This document shows, in pieces, positions 52,193 through 61,428 of a DNA stretch of 64,000 nt. The notes beneath the pieces were generated by a model. The model ran no database searches and was not told where the DNA came from. It saw only the letters and a list, made by a program, of their open reading frames with translations. A program made the position numbers and the translations under genes. The stretch's first letter is position 1; every line of letters starts with the position of its first letter. Source of the stretch: Pseudomonas sediminis (GTDB lineage: Bacteria > Pseudomonadota > Gammaproteobacteria > Pseudomonadales > Pseudomonadaceae); the NCBI RefSeq assembly GCF_039555755.1, contig NZ_CP154631.1:1302001-1366000 (forward strand), in the 5' to 3' direction.

Positions 52193-53875
52193 ATGTTGCG
52201 CAAACTCCTGCTATCGACCCTGCTGCTCGGCGCCAGCCTTCTCGCCCAGGCCGCTCCGCAGCAACCCGCCATTGCCACCGCTCACCCAGCGGCGACCGCT
52301 GCAGCGCAGCAGATGCTCGATGCCGGCGGCAACGCCTTCGATGCCGCCGTGGCAGCCAGCGCCGCACTCGCCGTGGTCGAACCCTATGGCTCAGGGCTTG
52401 GTGGCGGCGGTTTCTTCCTGCTACGTACTGCCGGGGAAACGCCTGGCTACGACTTCCTCGATGCCCGCGAACGCGCGCCCCTGGAGGCCAAGCCGGACCT
52501 CTATGTCCGCGATGGCAAGGTACAGCGTGAGCTGTCGCTCAACGGTGCGCTGGCCGCTGCCATTCCGGGGCTACCGGCGGCGTTGGTCGAACTGGCCGAA
52601 AAGCACGGCCGCCTGCCGCTGAAAACCAGTCTGGCTCCGGCAATCCGTCTAGCCAGTGAAGGCTTCGCGGTCGACCGTGTCTACCGCGAACGCGCAACCT
52701 GGCGCCTGGCCGCGCTGCGTGACGATACCGAAAGTGCCAAGCTATTTCTCGACCAGGGCGAAATTCCCGCCGAGGGCCATCTGCTGCGTCAGGCGGATCT
52801 GGCTGCCACCCTGCAAGCAGTGGCCGAGCATGGCCGGGAGGGCTTCTATACCGGCCCGATAGCCGAGCGCCTGGTCAGAGGCGTGCGCCATGCCGGCGGC
52901 ATCTGGTCCGAGGATGACCTGCGTGAGTACCGTATTGCCCGCCGAGCGCCACTGCGCTTCCCCCTGGAAGATGGCCGCGAGCTGATCAGCGCACCGCCAC
53001 CCTCGGCTGGTGGCATAGCCCTGGCGCAAAGCCTGGCGATACTCGAACAACTGCCCTGGCGCGACGCCGAGCCCGTACAGCGCGTGCATTACGTGGTCGA
53101 GGCGCTGCGCCGCGCTTATCGTGACCGCGGCCTGCTGGGCGACCCCGACTTCATCAAGAATCCCGTAGAGCAATTGCTGTCGCCAGGGCATCTGGCCGTG
53201 CTCGCCGGCAGCATCGACCCCGAGCAAGCGACCCCCAGCTCGAGTCTGCCGCCTGCCGGCACCTGGCACGAAGGCGACCACACCACTCACTTTGCCGTAC
53301 TCGATGCCGAGGGCAATGCTGTCGCTGCAACGCTGTCGATCAACCTGCCGTTCGGCGCCGCCTTCACCGTGCCCGGCACTGGCGTGCTGCTCAACGACGA
53401 GATGGACGACTTCGCCGCAGACGTCCAGGGCGCCAACGCCTATGGCCTGGCCGGCAGCCAGGCCAATACCATTGCAGGCGGCAAACGCCCGCTGTCATCC
53501 ATGAGCCCGAGCTTCATCGAAAGCAGCGACGAATTCACCGCCTTCGGCACCCCCGGCGGTAGCCGTATTCCAAGCATGGTGCTGCTGTCGATGCTCGAAT
53601 ACCTGGACGACAAGCCCATCGAGCGCTGGCCCGCGGTGGCGCGCTACCACCACCAGTTCATGCCCGACGTGATCGAGCATGAGCCGGATACCTTCAGCGA
53701 TGAACAAGTCGCCGAGCTGCAACGGCGCGGCTACAGACTCAAACGCCTGGATCGGCAGTACGGCAACCAGCAGGTGCTGTTCTGGGACAAGGTCAGCGGC
53801 GAGGTACAGGCGGCGAGCGACCCACGTGGGATCGGCACAGCTCTTCCACAAGCTGTGAACGAAGGCTCGGAGTGA
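52193..53875 (+). CDS. ggt: Gamma-glutamyltransferase
   Basis: Periplasmic Ntn-hydrolase that cleaves glutathione and transfers gamma-glutamyl groups. The 560-residue precursor has a signal peptide (about 1-20, ending AQA). Autocleavage precedes Thr364 (GDHTTHFAVLD), giving large and small subunits. Substrate blocks are AVVEPYGSGLGGGGFF, LNDEMDDFA and GGKRPLSSMSPS, then GTPGGSRIPS. All catalytic residues are recognisable. Confidence 0.95.
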   Translation: MLRKLLLSTLLLGASLLAQAAPQQPAIATAHPAATAAAQQMLDAGGNAFDAAVAASAALAVVEPYGSGLGGGGFFLLRTAGETPGYDFLDARERAPLEAKPDLYVRDGKVQRELSLNGALAAAIPGLPAALVELAEKHGRLPLKTSLAPAIRLASEGFAVDRVYRERATWRLAALRDDTESAKLFLDQGEIPAEGHLLRQADLAATLQAVAEHGREGFYTGPIAERLVRGVRHAGGIWSEDDLREYRIARRAPLRFPLEDGRELISAPPPSAGGIALAQSLAILEQLPWRDAEPVQRVHYVVEALRRAYRDRGLLGDPDFIKNPVEQLLSPGHLAVLAGSIDPEQATPSSSLPPAGTWHEGDHTTHFAVLDAEGNAVAATLSINLPFGAAFTVPGTGVLLNDEMDDFAADVQGANAYGLAGSQANTIAGGKRPLSSMSPSFIESSDEFTAFGTPGGSRIPSMVLLSMLEYLDDKPIERWPAVARYHHQFMPDVIEHEPDTFSDEQVAELQRRGYRLKRLDRQYGNQQVLFWDKVSGEVQAASDPRGIGTALPQAVNEGSE

Positions 53876-53880
53876 CCGGA

Positions 53881-55722
53881 TCAGGAGAGCCGGATCAGAC
53901 TCTCCTGTTCGTCACCGAACTTGCGCAGCTCCCGGAACAAGGCCTGCTCGCTGCCCAGCATCAGCACGTTGCGCAGGCTCTGGAAGATTCGACTGACGTA
54001 GCCCAGGTCATTCATCAGCGAGCTGGTCTGCAGGCCGTCGAGATGGCCGTAGCGCACCTCAGCGAACAGCCGTTGGCGGAACTGCGCATCAAAGCTCGCC
54101 GCCTGCTCATCCAACCACCGCAGGCGTGACTGCCACATTTCGTCAGGCATGTCCGAGCGTGCCAGCTCGCGCACCTCGTGCAGAGTCGTCAACAGATGAC
54201 GACGCAACTCCACATAGGCATCGCGCGCCGCCGACGGTGGCGCATCGAGGTAATGGCCAAGGTTCTTCTGCAGGTGCTTGGCATCCTTGACCGCATCTAC
54301 CAGTTGCAGCGCCGCCAGCTGGCAGCTGATCCAGAACTGCTGGTGCGCTTCATCCATGGGCAAGTCCATGCGCCCCATGAAGCTCAGCAGATCGCCATAC
54401 ACACCCTTGATGTGAAACTGATACAGGTGCTCGGCATCGAGGCCACCCGGTGCGGGCTTGGCCTGCAACACCCGCTCATCTCCTTTGGCCTGCGCCAGTT
54501 GATCGACCGGCAGATACAGGGCATGGCAGATCACCTCCAAGCTCAAGCGGCCAAGATGCCCCAGCTCCTGCACTACCGCGCCGGATGCTGCATCGACCGA
54601 ATCCAGAGCGCGCTCGTTCAGATAGCGGGCGCGGGTACGCTCGGGCTCGGTCACCTGCTCGGACGCCAGTTCGGTAATCAATACCTGCGGCTCGACTCGG
54701 TCCGGCAGCCAACGAATCAGGTACTGAGCCAGGCGCCTCTGAAGTGGCCAGAACAGCGCCACCCCCATGGCATTGAACAGGGTGTGGAACATCGCCAGCT
54801 GAATCAGGCTGTTCTCGCCAAGGCCCAACGGCTCGGCCAAGACACGCACCAGCCAGGTCAGCGGACCGAGCAGACAGAAGGCGATAACGCCGGTGGTGAT
54901 GTTGAACAGCACATGAGCCAGCGCCAGGCGCTGGCCGTTGCGGTTACCGCCGAGCGAGCCAACGAAAGCGGTGGTCACGCTGCTGCCGATATTCGAGCCA
55001 ATGGCGATGGCCAGGCTCTGACCGAGCTCCAGCTGACCGCTGGCCAATGCCGCCAGAGTCAGCATCAGCGTGGCGTGGCTCGATTGCAGCACCACGGTAA
55101 TAGCCATGCCGATGGCGGTGAACAGCAGCGCCCCACGCAGCCCGCCTTCCTGCAGACCGGTCATGTCCAGACCATCGCCAAAACTGGCGAAACCTTCCTT
55201 GATCTGGTCGATGCCGAGAAAGATGAAAGCGATACCCAGCACGATACGTCCGGCAGCCTTGCTCTTGGGCCCGAAGAAACCGGCCAGCACACCGAACACC
55301 AGCAGCGGCAGGGCCAGCGGACTCAGGCTGAGATTCTGCCCGGCCAGTGCCAACAACCAAATGCCGCTGGTGGCGCCGAGATTGGCACCGAACAGAATGG
55401 CGATACCGCCGGCCAGCTGGATCAGGCCGGTACTGATAAAGGCGATGGTCAGCAGCGATACCAGGGTGCTGGACTGCAGCAACAGGGTGCCGCCGACGCC
55501 GAACAACAGGCTCTTGAAGGGCGTGGACGTACTGCGCCCGAGTATCTGCTCCAGCTTGCTGCCTGCCAGCTGACGCAGGCCGTCTTCCAGGCACTGCATG
55601 CCAAACAGGAAGATCGCCAGCCCGGCGCAGAGTTGCAACCAGCCCTGGCTGAACCAGAACGAGGCGATCAGCCCCGACACCACCAGCAACAGCATCACCC
55701 AGCGCAGGGACTTCATTACCAC
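53881..55722 (-). CDS. Na/Pi-cotransporter family membrane protein with PhoU-like tail
   Basis: A 613-residue inner-membrane protein. The N-terminal half has about eight to nine helices in two inverted repeats, each with the NptA/SLC34 QSS motif (LLLQSSTLVSLLTIAF and VVLQSSHATLMLTLAAL). GANLGATSG and GSNIGSSVTTAF are the paired loops. The C-terminal ~250 residues are helical and PhoU-like. It probably moves phosphate or another anion with Na+. GTG at 55722 is taken as start because AAGGA lies seven bases ahead; ATG at 55716 is the alternative. Confidence 0.88.
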   Translation of the reverse strand: MVMKSLRWVMLLLVVSGLIASFWFSQGWLQLCAGLAIFLFGMQCLEDGLRQLAGSKLEQILGRSTSTPFKSLLFGVGGTLLLQSSTLVSLLTIAFISTGLIQLAGGIAILFGANLGATSGIWLLALAGQNLSLSPLALPLLVFGVLAGFFGPKSKAAGRIVLGIAFIFLGIDQIKEGFASFGDGLDMTGLQEGGLRGALLFTAIGMAITVVLQSSHATLMLTLAALASGQLELGQSLAIAIGSNIGSSVTTAFVGSLGGNRNGQRLALAHVLFNITTGVIAFCLLGPLTWLVRVLAEPLGLGENSLIQLAMFHTLFNAMGVALFWPLQRRLAQYLIRWLPDRVEPQVLITELASEQVTEPERTRARYLNERALDSVDAASGAVVQELGHLGRLSLEVICHALYLPVDQLAQAKGDERVLQAKPAPGGLDAEHLYQFHIKGVYGDLLSFMGRMDLPMDEAHQQFWISCQLAALQLVDAVKDAKHLQKNLGHYLDAPPSAARDAYVELRRHLLTTLHEVRELARSDMPDEMWQSRLRWLDEQAASFDAQFRQRLFAEVRYGHLDGLQTSSLMNDLGYVSRIFQSLRNVLMLGSEQALFRELRKFGDEQESLIRLS

Positions 55723-55755
55723 CGCTTCTTCCTTTTCTCGGCGTTCAAACGTAAA

Positions 55756-55787
55756 CAGCCCCTGGCTCGTTACCGAGCCAGGGGCTG
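55756..55787 (-). terminator. 14-bp hairpin terminator
   Basis: CAGCCCCTGGCTCG, loop TTAC, CGAGCCAGGGGCTG: a perfect 14-bp stem. On the minus strand it follows the small exported protein gene by 17 bases and continues TTTACG. It insulates the transporter gene downstream. Confidence 0.85.
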
Positions 55788-55804
55788 CCAGAACTGCATT
55801 TTAA

Positions 55805-56137
55805 TTATTGGCGCTGGTTGTAACCATCCCCAGTACAACCCAGGCAGCGTACGAACGCTGCTTTCCCTGGCTCGACAACCAGAGCCTTGCCAGCCGCACC
55901 AATACCCCCGCCCATTGCGGAGAAAGGCAAGGAAACCACAAATAGTCCAGCACCAAGGACTGTTGCACCGATCAACAGAGGACGAGCAATCACCAAATCA
56001 GCTGCCATGGAAAAAGCACCAGGTGCTTCAACTGTATATAGCGGGTCACCACTGACGTTTTGTTGTGCCTGCGCCGGCAATGCCAACAAGCCCATAAGCA
56101 GCGACATGGCGGCTGCGGTCATGCGGAACGGGTTCAT
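55805..56137 (-). CDS. Small exported glycine-rich protein, function unknown
   Basis: A 110-residue protein starting at 56137 after GAAGGA. The signal peptide is about 1-26 ([15 protein letters not shown] region). The mature part has a hydrophobic stretch ([19 protein letters not shown]), glycine turns ([18 protein letters not shown]) and ends [16 protein letters not shown] with a CxxC. Base composition is less GC-rich than its neighbours, which may point to later acquisition. Similar small proteins are sometimes labelled multidrug transporter without evidence. Confidence 0.75.
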   Translation of the reverse strand: MNPFRMTAAAMSLLMGLLALPAQAQQNVSGDPLYTVEAPGAFSMAADLVIARPLLIGATVLGAGLFVVSLPFSAMGGGIGAAGKALVVEPGKAAFVRCLGCTGDGYNQRQ

Positions 56138-56213
56138 AGTGCAGTCCTTCAAATTATTCGGGAAAGTGCCATTAACTATAACAGCGCATTGATAATTGTC
56201 AGCGTGACGGACG

Positions 56214-56792
56214 TCAATCGCCGTGAAAGGCGTATTCCGGCTTTTTCGGTACATAAGGACGGAAGAACGCCAGCATCGTGGCCAGATCGGCCTTCTCGTC
56301 ACCCGTTGGCTGAAAAGTCGGACCGATCACCACGCGGCGGTTCTGGTAGTCCAGCGCCCCGAGCACGATGGGCACGCCTGCGCCCAGAGCTATATGGTAG
56401 AAGCCCATCTTCCAGCGCTCGACCTTCTTACGTGTGCCCTCGGGCGAGAGCACCAGAATGAACTCGTCATGCTCGCGAAAGGCCTGAATGGCCTGTTCGA
56501 CGGTATTCAACTGACGATCCCGACGAATCGCGATACCGCCCCAACTGCGCATCAAGCCACCGAAAGGCCAACTGAAGATACTGTGCTTGCCGAACCAGCG
56601 AGCGTTGAGGCACAGTACGAATTTCAGCGCGATGAAAATCACGAAGTCCCAGTTGGACGTGTGATGAGCGCCGATGGCGACGAACTTGTCGAGCTTGGGC
56701 AACTCGCCCTCGATACGCCAGCCCATCAGCTTCAGCACGCTGCGCCCAAGCCATTCGGCGGCCGGATTGGGCGGCAAGTAGTTACCGGACAT
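56214..56792 (-). CDS. PlsC-like acyltransferase
   Basis: A 192-residue 1-acylglycerol-3-phosphate acyltransferase family protein. The catalytic HX4D is HTSNWD (44-49), and the phosphate-binding motif is SPEGTR (116-121). It is shorter than PlsC itself and lacks an obvious long N-terminal membrane helix, fitting the small group of PlsC-like proteins with unknown acyl acceptor. It is followed by the small exported protein gene on the same strand. Confidence 0.88.
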   Translation of the reverse strand: MSGNYLPPNPAAEWLGRSVLKLMGWRIEGELPKLDKFVAIGAHHTSNWDFVIFIALKFVLCLNARWFGKHSIFSWPFGGLMRSWGGIAIRRDRQLNTVEQAIQAFREHDEFILVLSPEGTRKKVERWKMGFYHIALGAGVPIVLGALDYQNRRVVIGPTFQPTGDEKADLATMLAFFRPYVPKKPEYAFHGD

Positions 56793-56827
56793 CGATCAAC
56801 CTCGGTATTTCTTGTTCTTGTATCTGT

Positions 56828-56880
56828 GTAGGGCGGGTGCAACCCGCCATTGGCATTGCGGCGGGTTACACCCGCCCTAC
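56828..56880. repeat. GTAGGGCGGGTG inverted-repeat element
   Basis: GTAGGGCGGGTG (56828-56839) and exact complement CACCCGCCCTAC (56869-56880) enclose an inner AACCCGCC/GGCGGGTT pair, so the whole 53 bases can fold. It is a dispersed-repeat type, located between mutM and the acyltransferase gene. Confidence 0.75.
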
Positions 56881-56903
56881 GGTTTGATCAGGCGCGGGCT
56901 CGC

Positions 56904-57716
56904 TCAGCGTTGGCACTTGGGACAGTACACACTCGCGCGCTGCCCCAGCTTGACCTCACGCAGCGTGCTGCCACAGACCTTGCAGAACTCGCCGCCGCGA
57001 CCATAGGCGAACAGTTCCTGCTGGAAGTATCCGGGCTGACCATCGCCACCGACGAAGTCGCGCAGCGTGGTGCCGCCACGCTCGATGGCATGGGCGAGGA
57101 TACGTTTGATCTCCTCGGCCAGGCGCAGGTAACGCGCACGCGAGACTGAGCCTGCCTCGCGGCGTGGATCGATGCCGGCAGCGAACAGCGCTTCGGTGGC
57201 GTAGATGTTGCCCACGCCCACCACCACGGCGTTATCCATGATGAACGGTTTGACCGCCATGCTGCGCCCACGCGACATCTGGAACAGACGCTCACCGTCG
57301 AACAACCCGCCCAACGGCTCCGGCCCGAGTTTGCTGAGCAATACGTGAGTCAGCGGGTCCTCACTCCACAGCAGTGCACCGAAACGCCGCGGATCGGTGT
57401 AACGCAGGGCAAGGCCGGACTCCAGCTCGATATCCACATGCTCATGCTTGGCCGCAGCCAGGCCACATTCGACCAAGCGCAGACTGCCGGACATGCCCAA
57501 GTGACTGATCAGACTGCCGACTTCGGCCTTGATCAGCAGGTACTTGGCACGCCGCTCGACGCACTCGATTCGCTGGCCGGACAGGCGCACGTCCAGGTCT
57601 TCGGGGATCGGCCAACGCAGGCGGCGCTCACGCACGATCACGCGGCTGACGCGTTGGCCCTCCAGATAGGGGGCGATACCGCGGCGGGTAGTTTCGACTT
57701 CAGGCAATTCGGGCAT
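56904..57716 (-). CDS. mutM: Formamidopyrimidine-DNA glycosylase
   Basis: Base-excision repair enzyme (Fpg) removing 8-oxoguanine and Fapy lesions, with AP-lyase activity. The protein has 270 residues. Catalytic Pro2-Glu3 (MPELPEVE), Lys58 (RAKYLL), and the helix-two-turn-helix ([16 protein letters not shown]) are present. The C-terminal zinc finger has Cys245, Cys248, Cys265 and Cys268. All active-site residues are intact. Confidence 0.97.
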   Translation of the reverse strand: MPELPEVETTRRGIAPYLEGQRVSRVIVRERRLRWPIPEDLDVRLSGQRIECVERRAKYLLIKAEVGSLISHLGMSGSLRLVECGLAAAKHEHVDIELESGLALRYTDPRRFGALLWSEDPLTHVLLSKLGPEPLGGLFDGERLFQMSRGRSMAVKPFIMDNAVVVGVGNIYATEALFAAGIDPRREAGSVSRARYLRLAEEIKRILAHAIERGGTTLRDFVGGDGQPGYFQQELFAYGRGGEFCKVCGSTLREVKLGQRASVYCPKCQR

Positions 57717-57813
57717 GGCAATACGGCAGAGAAACGGCGGTGCGCCACCTTAGCAGGAGCGACCCGCAAAGCGGTAGAGCGCCGCCGCGCGAACGCTGGC
57801 ACAGCGCGAAGAC

Positions 57814-58680
57814 TCAGAGCACGGCTAGATCGCGGATGCTCTCACGCAGGTTTTCGAAGTCGTACTCCGAGAGCCCCACATACTCCAGGATCGGCTGCGA
57901 AATGTACTGCCACTCCATGTCGACGGCCTGCCCCCCCAGCACACGATGGCTTTCGCAGATATGCTCGGCCATCTTCAGGATGCCCAGCAGCGTCTTGAGC
58001 TGCGCTTCGCGTCCGGAGTCATCGCTGAAGATCGACAGGGCGTTGTGGTGGTTGGCGATGACCTCGCACAGGTGCCCCGGCAACCGCCAGGAACGCGCGG
58101 TGAAGTAACCCACTACCGCGTGGTTGGTGGTCAGCAGACGGTTCTCGGTATCGACCACACGACGCTCGTCGCTGGTACTGGCGTAGGCTTCCTCCAGCAC
58201 CTGCATGTAATTGGGGAAGCGCTTGAGCATCAGCGGAATGCCGCAATCGTGGAACAGCCCCAGACTGTAGGCCTCGTCAGGCGAGTGATAACCGAGGCGC
58301 TTGGCCAGGGTCAGGCAGGTCATTGCCACATCCTGGGCGCTGTCCCAGAAACGGTTCAGCACCAGGATCGCCTCGTCGGTCAGCTCACCTTTGATCGACT
58401 GCGCGTTGATCAAGTTGATCACGGTGTTGCAACCCAGCAGGTTGACCGCCTGCTGGATCGACGCGATGCGATTGGCCAGGCCGAAATGCGGGGAGTTGAC
58501 GATTTTCAGCAGCGAGCCAGACAGCCCCGGGTCCTGACTGATCAGCTTGGCGATGCTACGCAGATCCGGACTGGGCATGATCTGCTCCATCTGCAGGTCG
58601 ACCATGATCTGCGGTTGCGGCGGTACGCTGATCCCCTGCAGGACTTGCTGGATCTGTTCGGCGGTGAGTTCGTAGGTCAT
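57814..58680 (-). CDS. HDOD domain protein
   Basis: A 288-residue cytoplasmic signalling protein. The HDOD domain spans about 20-215 (IAKLISQDPGLSGSLLKIVNS, IQQAVNLLGCNTVINLI, GLFHDCGIPLM, HAVVGYFTARSWRLP, EVIANHHN). HD-like residues remain (HDCG, NHH), but HDOD proteins are generally thought non-catalytic. Start at 58680 (MTYELTAEQIQQVLQ); no ribosome binding site is visible. Role unknown; relatives act in stress, motility or second-messenger control. Confidence 0.88.
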   Translation of the reverse strand: MTYELTAEQIQQVLQGISVPPQPQIMVDLQMEQIMPSPDLRSIAKLISQDPGLSGSLLKIVNSPHFGLANRIASIQQAVNLLGCNTVINLINAQSIKGELTDEAILVLNRFWDSAQDVAMTCLTLAKRLGYHSPDEAYSLGLFHDCGIPLMLKRFPNYMQVLEEAYASTSDERRVVDTENRLLTTNHAVVGYFTARSWRLPGHLCEVIANHHNALSIFSDDSGREAQLKTLLGILKMAEHICESHRVLGGQAVDMEWQYISQPILEYVGLSEYDFENLRESIRDLAVL

Positions 58681-58818
58681 GGAAAGGGGATCGTGCAGGA
58701 TGAGAAGTAGGGCACAGTCTAGCCAAAGCACCGACCTGCTCGCAGCCGACTTTTGTAAACGCCGGCCCGGCGCGCAAACCGCTATAATCCCGCTCTTTTC
58801 CCCGCGGAGCCCGAACTC

Positions 58819-60018
58819 ATGTCTTCCCTGCCCAGTCTGCGCCTGAAAGCCAACGCCGACCGACGCCTGCGCGCCGGCCACCTGTGGGTATACAGCAACG
58901 AGATCGATGTCGCTGCCACCCCGCTGCATGGTTTCGCTGCCGGCGACCAGGCAGTCCTGGAAGCGGCCGGCGGCAAGCCGCTGGGCATCGTCGCCATGAG
59001 TCCGAACAACCTGATCTGCGCCCGCCTGCTGTCGCGCGACGTCAAGCACGTGCTGGACAAGTCACTGCTGGTGCATCGCCTCAACGTCGCCCTGAGCCTG
59101 CGCGAGCGCCTGTTCGATCAGCCCTGCTACCGCCTGGTGTATGGCGATTCCGACCTGCTGCCGGGGCTGGTAGTCGACCGCTTCTTCGACATTCTGGTGG
59201 TCCAACTGGCTTCCGCCACCATGGAGGCGCACAAGGATGACGTACTCGCCGCGCTGATCCAAGTGTGCAAGCCCAGCGGCATCCTGTTCAAAAACGACTC
59301 CGCCGCACGCGACGCCGAAGGCCTCGAGCGCTACGTCGACACCGCCTTCGGCGTGGTGCCGGAGTGGGTCGCCCTGGAAGAGAACGGCGTGAAATTCGAA
59401 GCACCGGTGATCGAAGGGCAGAAAACCGGCTGGTTCTATGACCACCGCATGAACCGTGCGCGCCTGGCGCCCTACGTCAAAGGCAAGCGCGTACTCGACC
59501 TGTTCAGCTACATCGGCGGCTGGGGCGTGCAGGCCGCGGCGTTCGGCGCCAGCGAAGTGTTCTGCGTAGATGCCTCGGCCTTCGCCCTCGACGGCGTTGA
59601 GCGTAATGCCACGCTCAACGGTTTCGCCGAGAAGGTCACCTGCGTCGAAGGTGATGTGTTCGCCGCGCTACGCGAACTGAAATCCGCAGAAGAGCGCTTC
59701 GACGTGGTGATCGCCGATCCACCCGCCTTCATCAAGCGCAAGAAAGACATCAAGAACGGCGAAGCGGCCTATCGTCGTCTCAACGAAACCGCGATGCGCC
59801 TACTGAGCAAGGACGGCATCCTGGTCAGCGCCAGCTGCTCTATGCACCTGGAGGAAGACAACCTGCAGAACATCCTGCTGACCAGCGCTCGCCACCTGGA
59901 CCGCAACATCCAGTTGCTCGAGCGCGGCGCCCAGGGCCCGGATCACCCGGTACACCCGGCCATCAGTGAGACCCGCTACATCAAGAGCCTGACCGTACGC
60001 CTGCTGCCCAACAGCTGA
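58819..60018 (+). CDS. rlmI: 23S rRNA (cytosine-1962-C5)-methyltransferase family
   Basis: SAM-dependent methyltransferase of the RlmI/YccW family. The protein has 399 residues. The N-terminal PUA-like domain (RRLRAGHLWVYSNEID) is followed by the EEL-like linker and Rossmann domain: VLDLFSYIGGWGVQAAAFGA, CVDASAFAL, and the catalytic ADPPAFIKRKKDI with SASCSMHL. C1962 specificity is assigned by family only. TATAAT at 58783-58788 may be its -10 element. Confidence 0.92.
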   Translation: MSSLPSLRLKANADRRLRAGHLWVYSNEIDVAATPLHGFAAGDQAVLEAAGGKPLGIVAMSPNNLICARLLSRDVKHVLDKSLLVHRLNVALSLRERLFDQPCYRLVYGDSDLLPGLVVDRFFDILVVQLASATMEAHKDDVLAALIQVCKPSGILFKNDSAARDAEGLERYVDTAFGVVPEWVALEENGVKFEAPVIEGQKTGWFYDHRMNRARLAPYVKGKRVLDLFSYIGGWGVQAAAFGASEVFCVDASAFALDGVERNATLNGFAEKVTCVEGDVFAALRELKSAEERFDVVIADPPAFIKRKKDIKNGEAAYRRLNETAMRLLSKDGILVSASCSMHLEEDNLQNILLTSARHLDRNIQLLERGAQGPDHPVHPAISETRYIKSLTVRLLPNS

Positions 60019-60025
60019 GCAAGCT

Positions 60026-60054
60026 GCACCTGCCGAGTGCGTGTCGGCAGGTGC
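60026..60054 (+). terminator. Hairpin terminator after rlmI
   Basis: GCACCTGCCGA (60026-60036), loop of seven, TCGGCAGGTGC (60044-60054), then CTCTTCCCCC. A strong stem eight bases after the stop with a weak U-tract. Confidence 0.75.
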
Positions 60055-60165
60055 CTCTTCCCCCTTCCGCTGTTACCTCCTCTCACACCCCGCCTCGCAT
60101 CTCGCCCAGCATGGACTAGGCTTGAGCATGCATAGCAGAGCGCTATCAGGCAGTCAGCCGTAATC

Positions 60166-60181
60166 TGGCTTGCTTATTGCT
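60166..60181 (+). promoter_or_regulatory. Candidate sigma-54 promoter of the polyamine-type ABC transporter
   Basis: TGGCTTGCTTATTGCT has GG (60167-60168), exactly ten bases, GC (60179-60180), with TGGC and TTGCT matching consensus. Transcription would start near 60192, leaving an untranslated leader of about 96 bases. It would make the importer dependent on NtrC or another enhancer-binding protein. Confidence 0.65.
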
Positions 60182-60287
60182 TTTAGCTATCGACATAACG
60201 ATCGCCTCCCACGAAGGGGGTGAATCGACTCAGAAGTTGGAGCCTTGGCCACGAGCTGACTCCACATTGCGGATAGCGGGGAGGACT

Positions 60288-61382
60288 ATGACTGCGCAGG
60301 CTGGGAACGACGCGTTCCTGCGATTCACCAACGTCAAGAAGACCTACGATCACAAGACCCTGGTGGTCAAGGACTTCAACCTCAATGTGGCCAAGGGCGA
60401 ATTCATCACCCTGCTCGGCCCCTCCGGTTCCGGCAAGACCACCTGCCTGATGATGCTAGCCGGCTTCGAGGACGTGACCAGCGGCGAGATCCTGATCAAC
60501 GGCCGCAACGTCACCAGCATCGCCCCCTACGATCGCAACATCGGCATGGTCTTCCAGCAGTACGCGCTGTTCCCGCACATGACCATCCGCGAGAACCTGG
60601 CCTACCCGCTGAAGATCCGCAAACTACCCAAGGACGAGATTCGCGCCAAGGTCGAGGAGTACCTCGCCCTGGTCGAACTGCAGGCCTTTGGCGGTCGCTA
60701 CCCCGGCCAGCTCTCCGGTGGCCAGCGCCAGCGTGTGGCACTGGCCCGCGCCCTGATCTTCGCCCCGGACATCGTGTTGATGGACGAGCCCCTCGGCGCG
60801 CTGGACAAGAAGCTGCGCGAGCAGATGCAGTTCGAGATCAAGCGCCTGCACGAGCAGCTCGGTTTCACTGTGATCTATGTGACCCACGACCAGACCGAAG
60901 CGCTGACCATGAGCGACCGTATCGCCGTGTTCAACAACGGCGTGGTGCAGCAATGCGCGCCGCCCCACGTACTTTACGAGCGCCCGGCCAACATGTTCGT
61001 CGCCGACTTCATCGGTGAAAGCAACAAGCTGCCCGGCGTGATCGAGAGCGTTGGCGAAGAGCGCGTCGAAGTGCGCCTGCAGGATGGCGGCCTGGTCAGC
61101 ACCTTGAAGGCCAACTGCACGGAAATAGGCCAACCCACCACCGTCTCGGTGCGCCCGGAAAAACTCAACTTCACCGACTGCCTTGGCGCCGCCGGCAATC
61201 AGGTCAAGGCCCGCTTCGTCACCCGCCACTACGTCGGTGAATACATCCGCTACCACTTCGAAACCGCCAGCGGCAGCGAGCTGGTGGTGAAGAACCTGAA
61301 CGACAGTTCAGCCCCGCAACTCAACACTCAGGAAGAGGTCGCCCTGGCCTGGCTGCCGGAAGACAGCCAGGCCCTGGATTGA
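60288..61382 (+). CDS. Polyamine-type ABC transporter ATP-binding protein
   Basis: A 364-residue PotA-type ATPase starting at 60288 after GGGGAGG. Walker A is GPSGSGKT (44-51), Q-loop FQQYALFPHMTI, signature LSGGQRQRVALARAL, Walker B IVLMDEPLGALD, switch His in THDQTEA. The C-terminal TOBE domain (about 250-364) is the regulatory part of spermidine/putrescine importers. First gene of ATPase - binding protein - permease - permease, and directly behind a likely sigma-54 promoter. Confidence 0.92.
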   Translation: MTAQAGNDAFLRFTNVKKTYDHKTLVVKDFNLNVAKGEFITLLGPSGSGKTTCLMMLAGFEDVTSGEILINGRNVTSIAPYDRNIGMVFQQYALFPHMTIRENLAYPLKIRKLPKDEIRAKVEEYLALVELQAFGGRYPGQLSGGQRQRVALARALIFAPDIVLMDEPLGALDKKLREQMQFEIKRLHEQLGFTVIYVTHDQTEALTMSDRIAVFNNGVVQQCAPPHVLYERPANMFVADFIGESNKLPGVIESVGEERVEVRLQDGGLVSTLKANCTEIGQPTTVSVRPEKLNFTDCLGAAGNQVKARFVTRHYVGEYIRYHFETASGSELVVKNLNDSSAPQLNTQEEVALAWLPEDSQALD

Positions 61383-61428
61383 TCGGAAGTCCCCACCCAC
61401 AACTAGTAGAAGCAAATGGAGCACAGCA

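Noticed and set aside
54178..56055. Long Gln/His-rich frame opposite the Na/Pi-cotransporter gene
   Set aside because: Low-complexity composition mirrors the sense codons; spans a strong terminator; no initiation signal.
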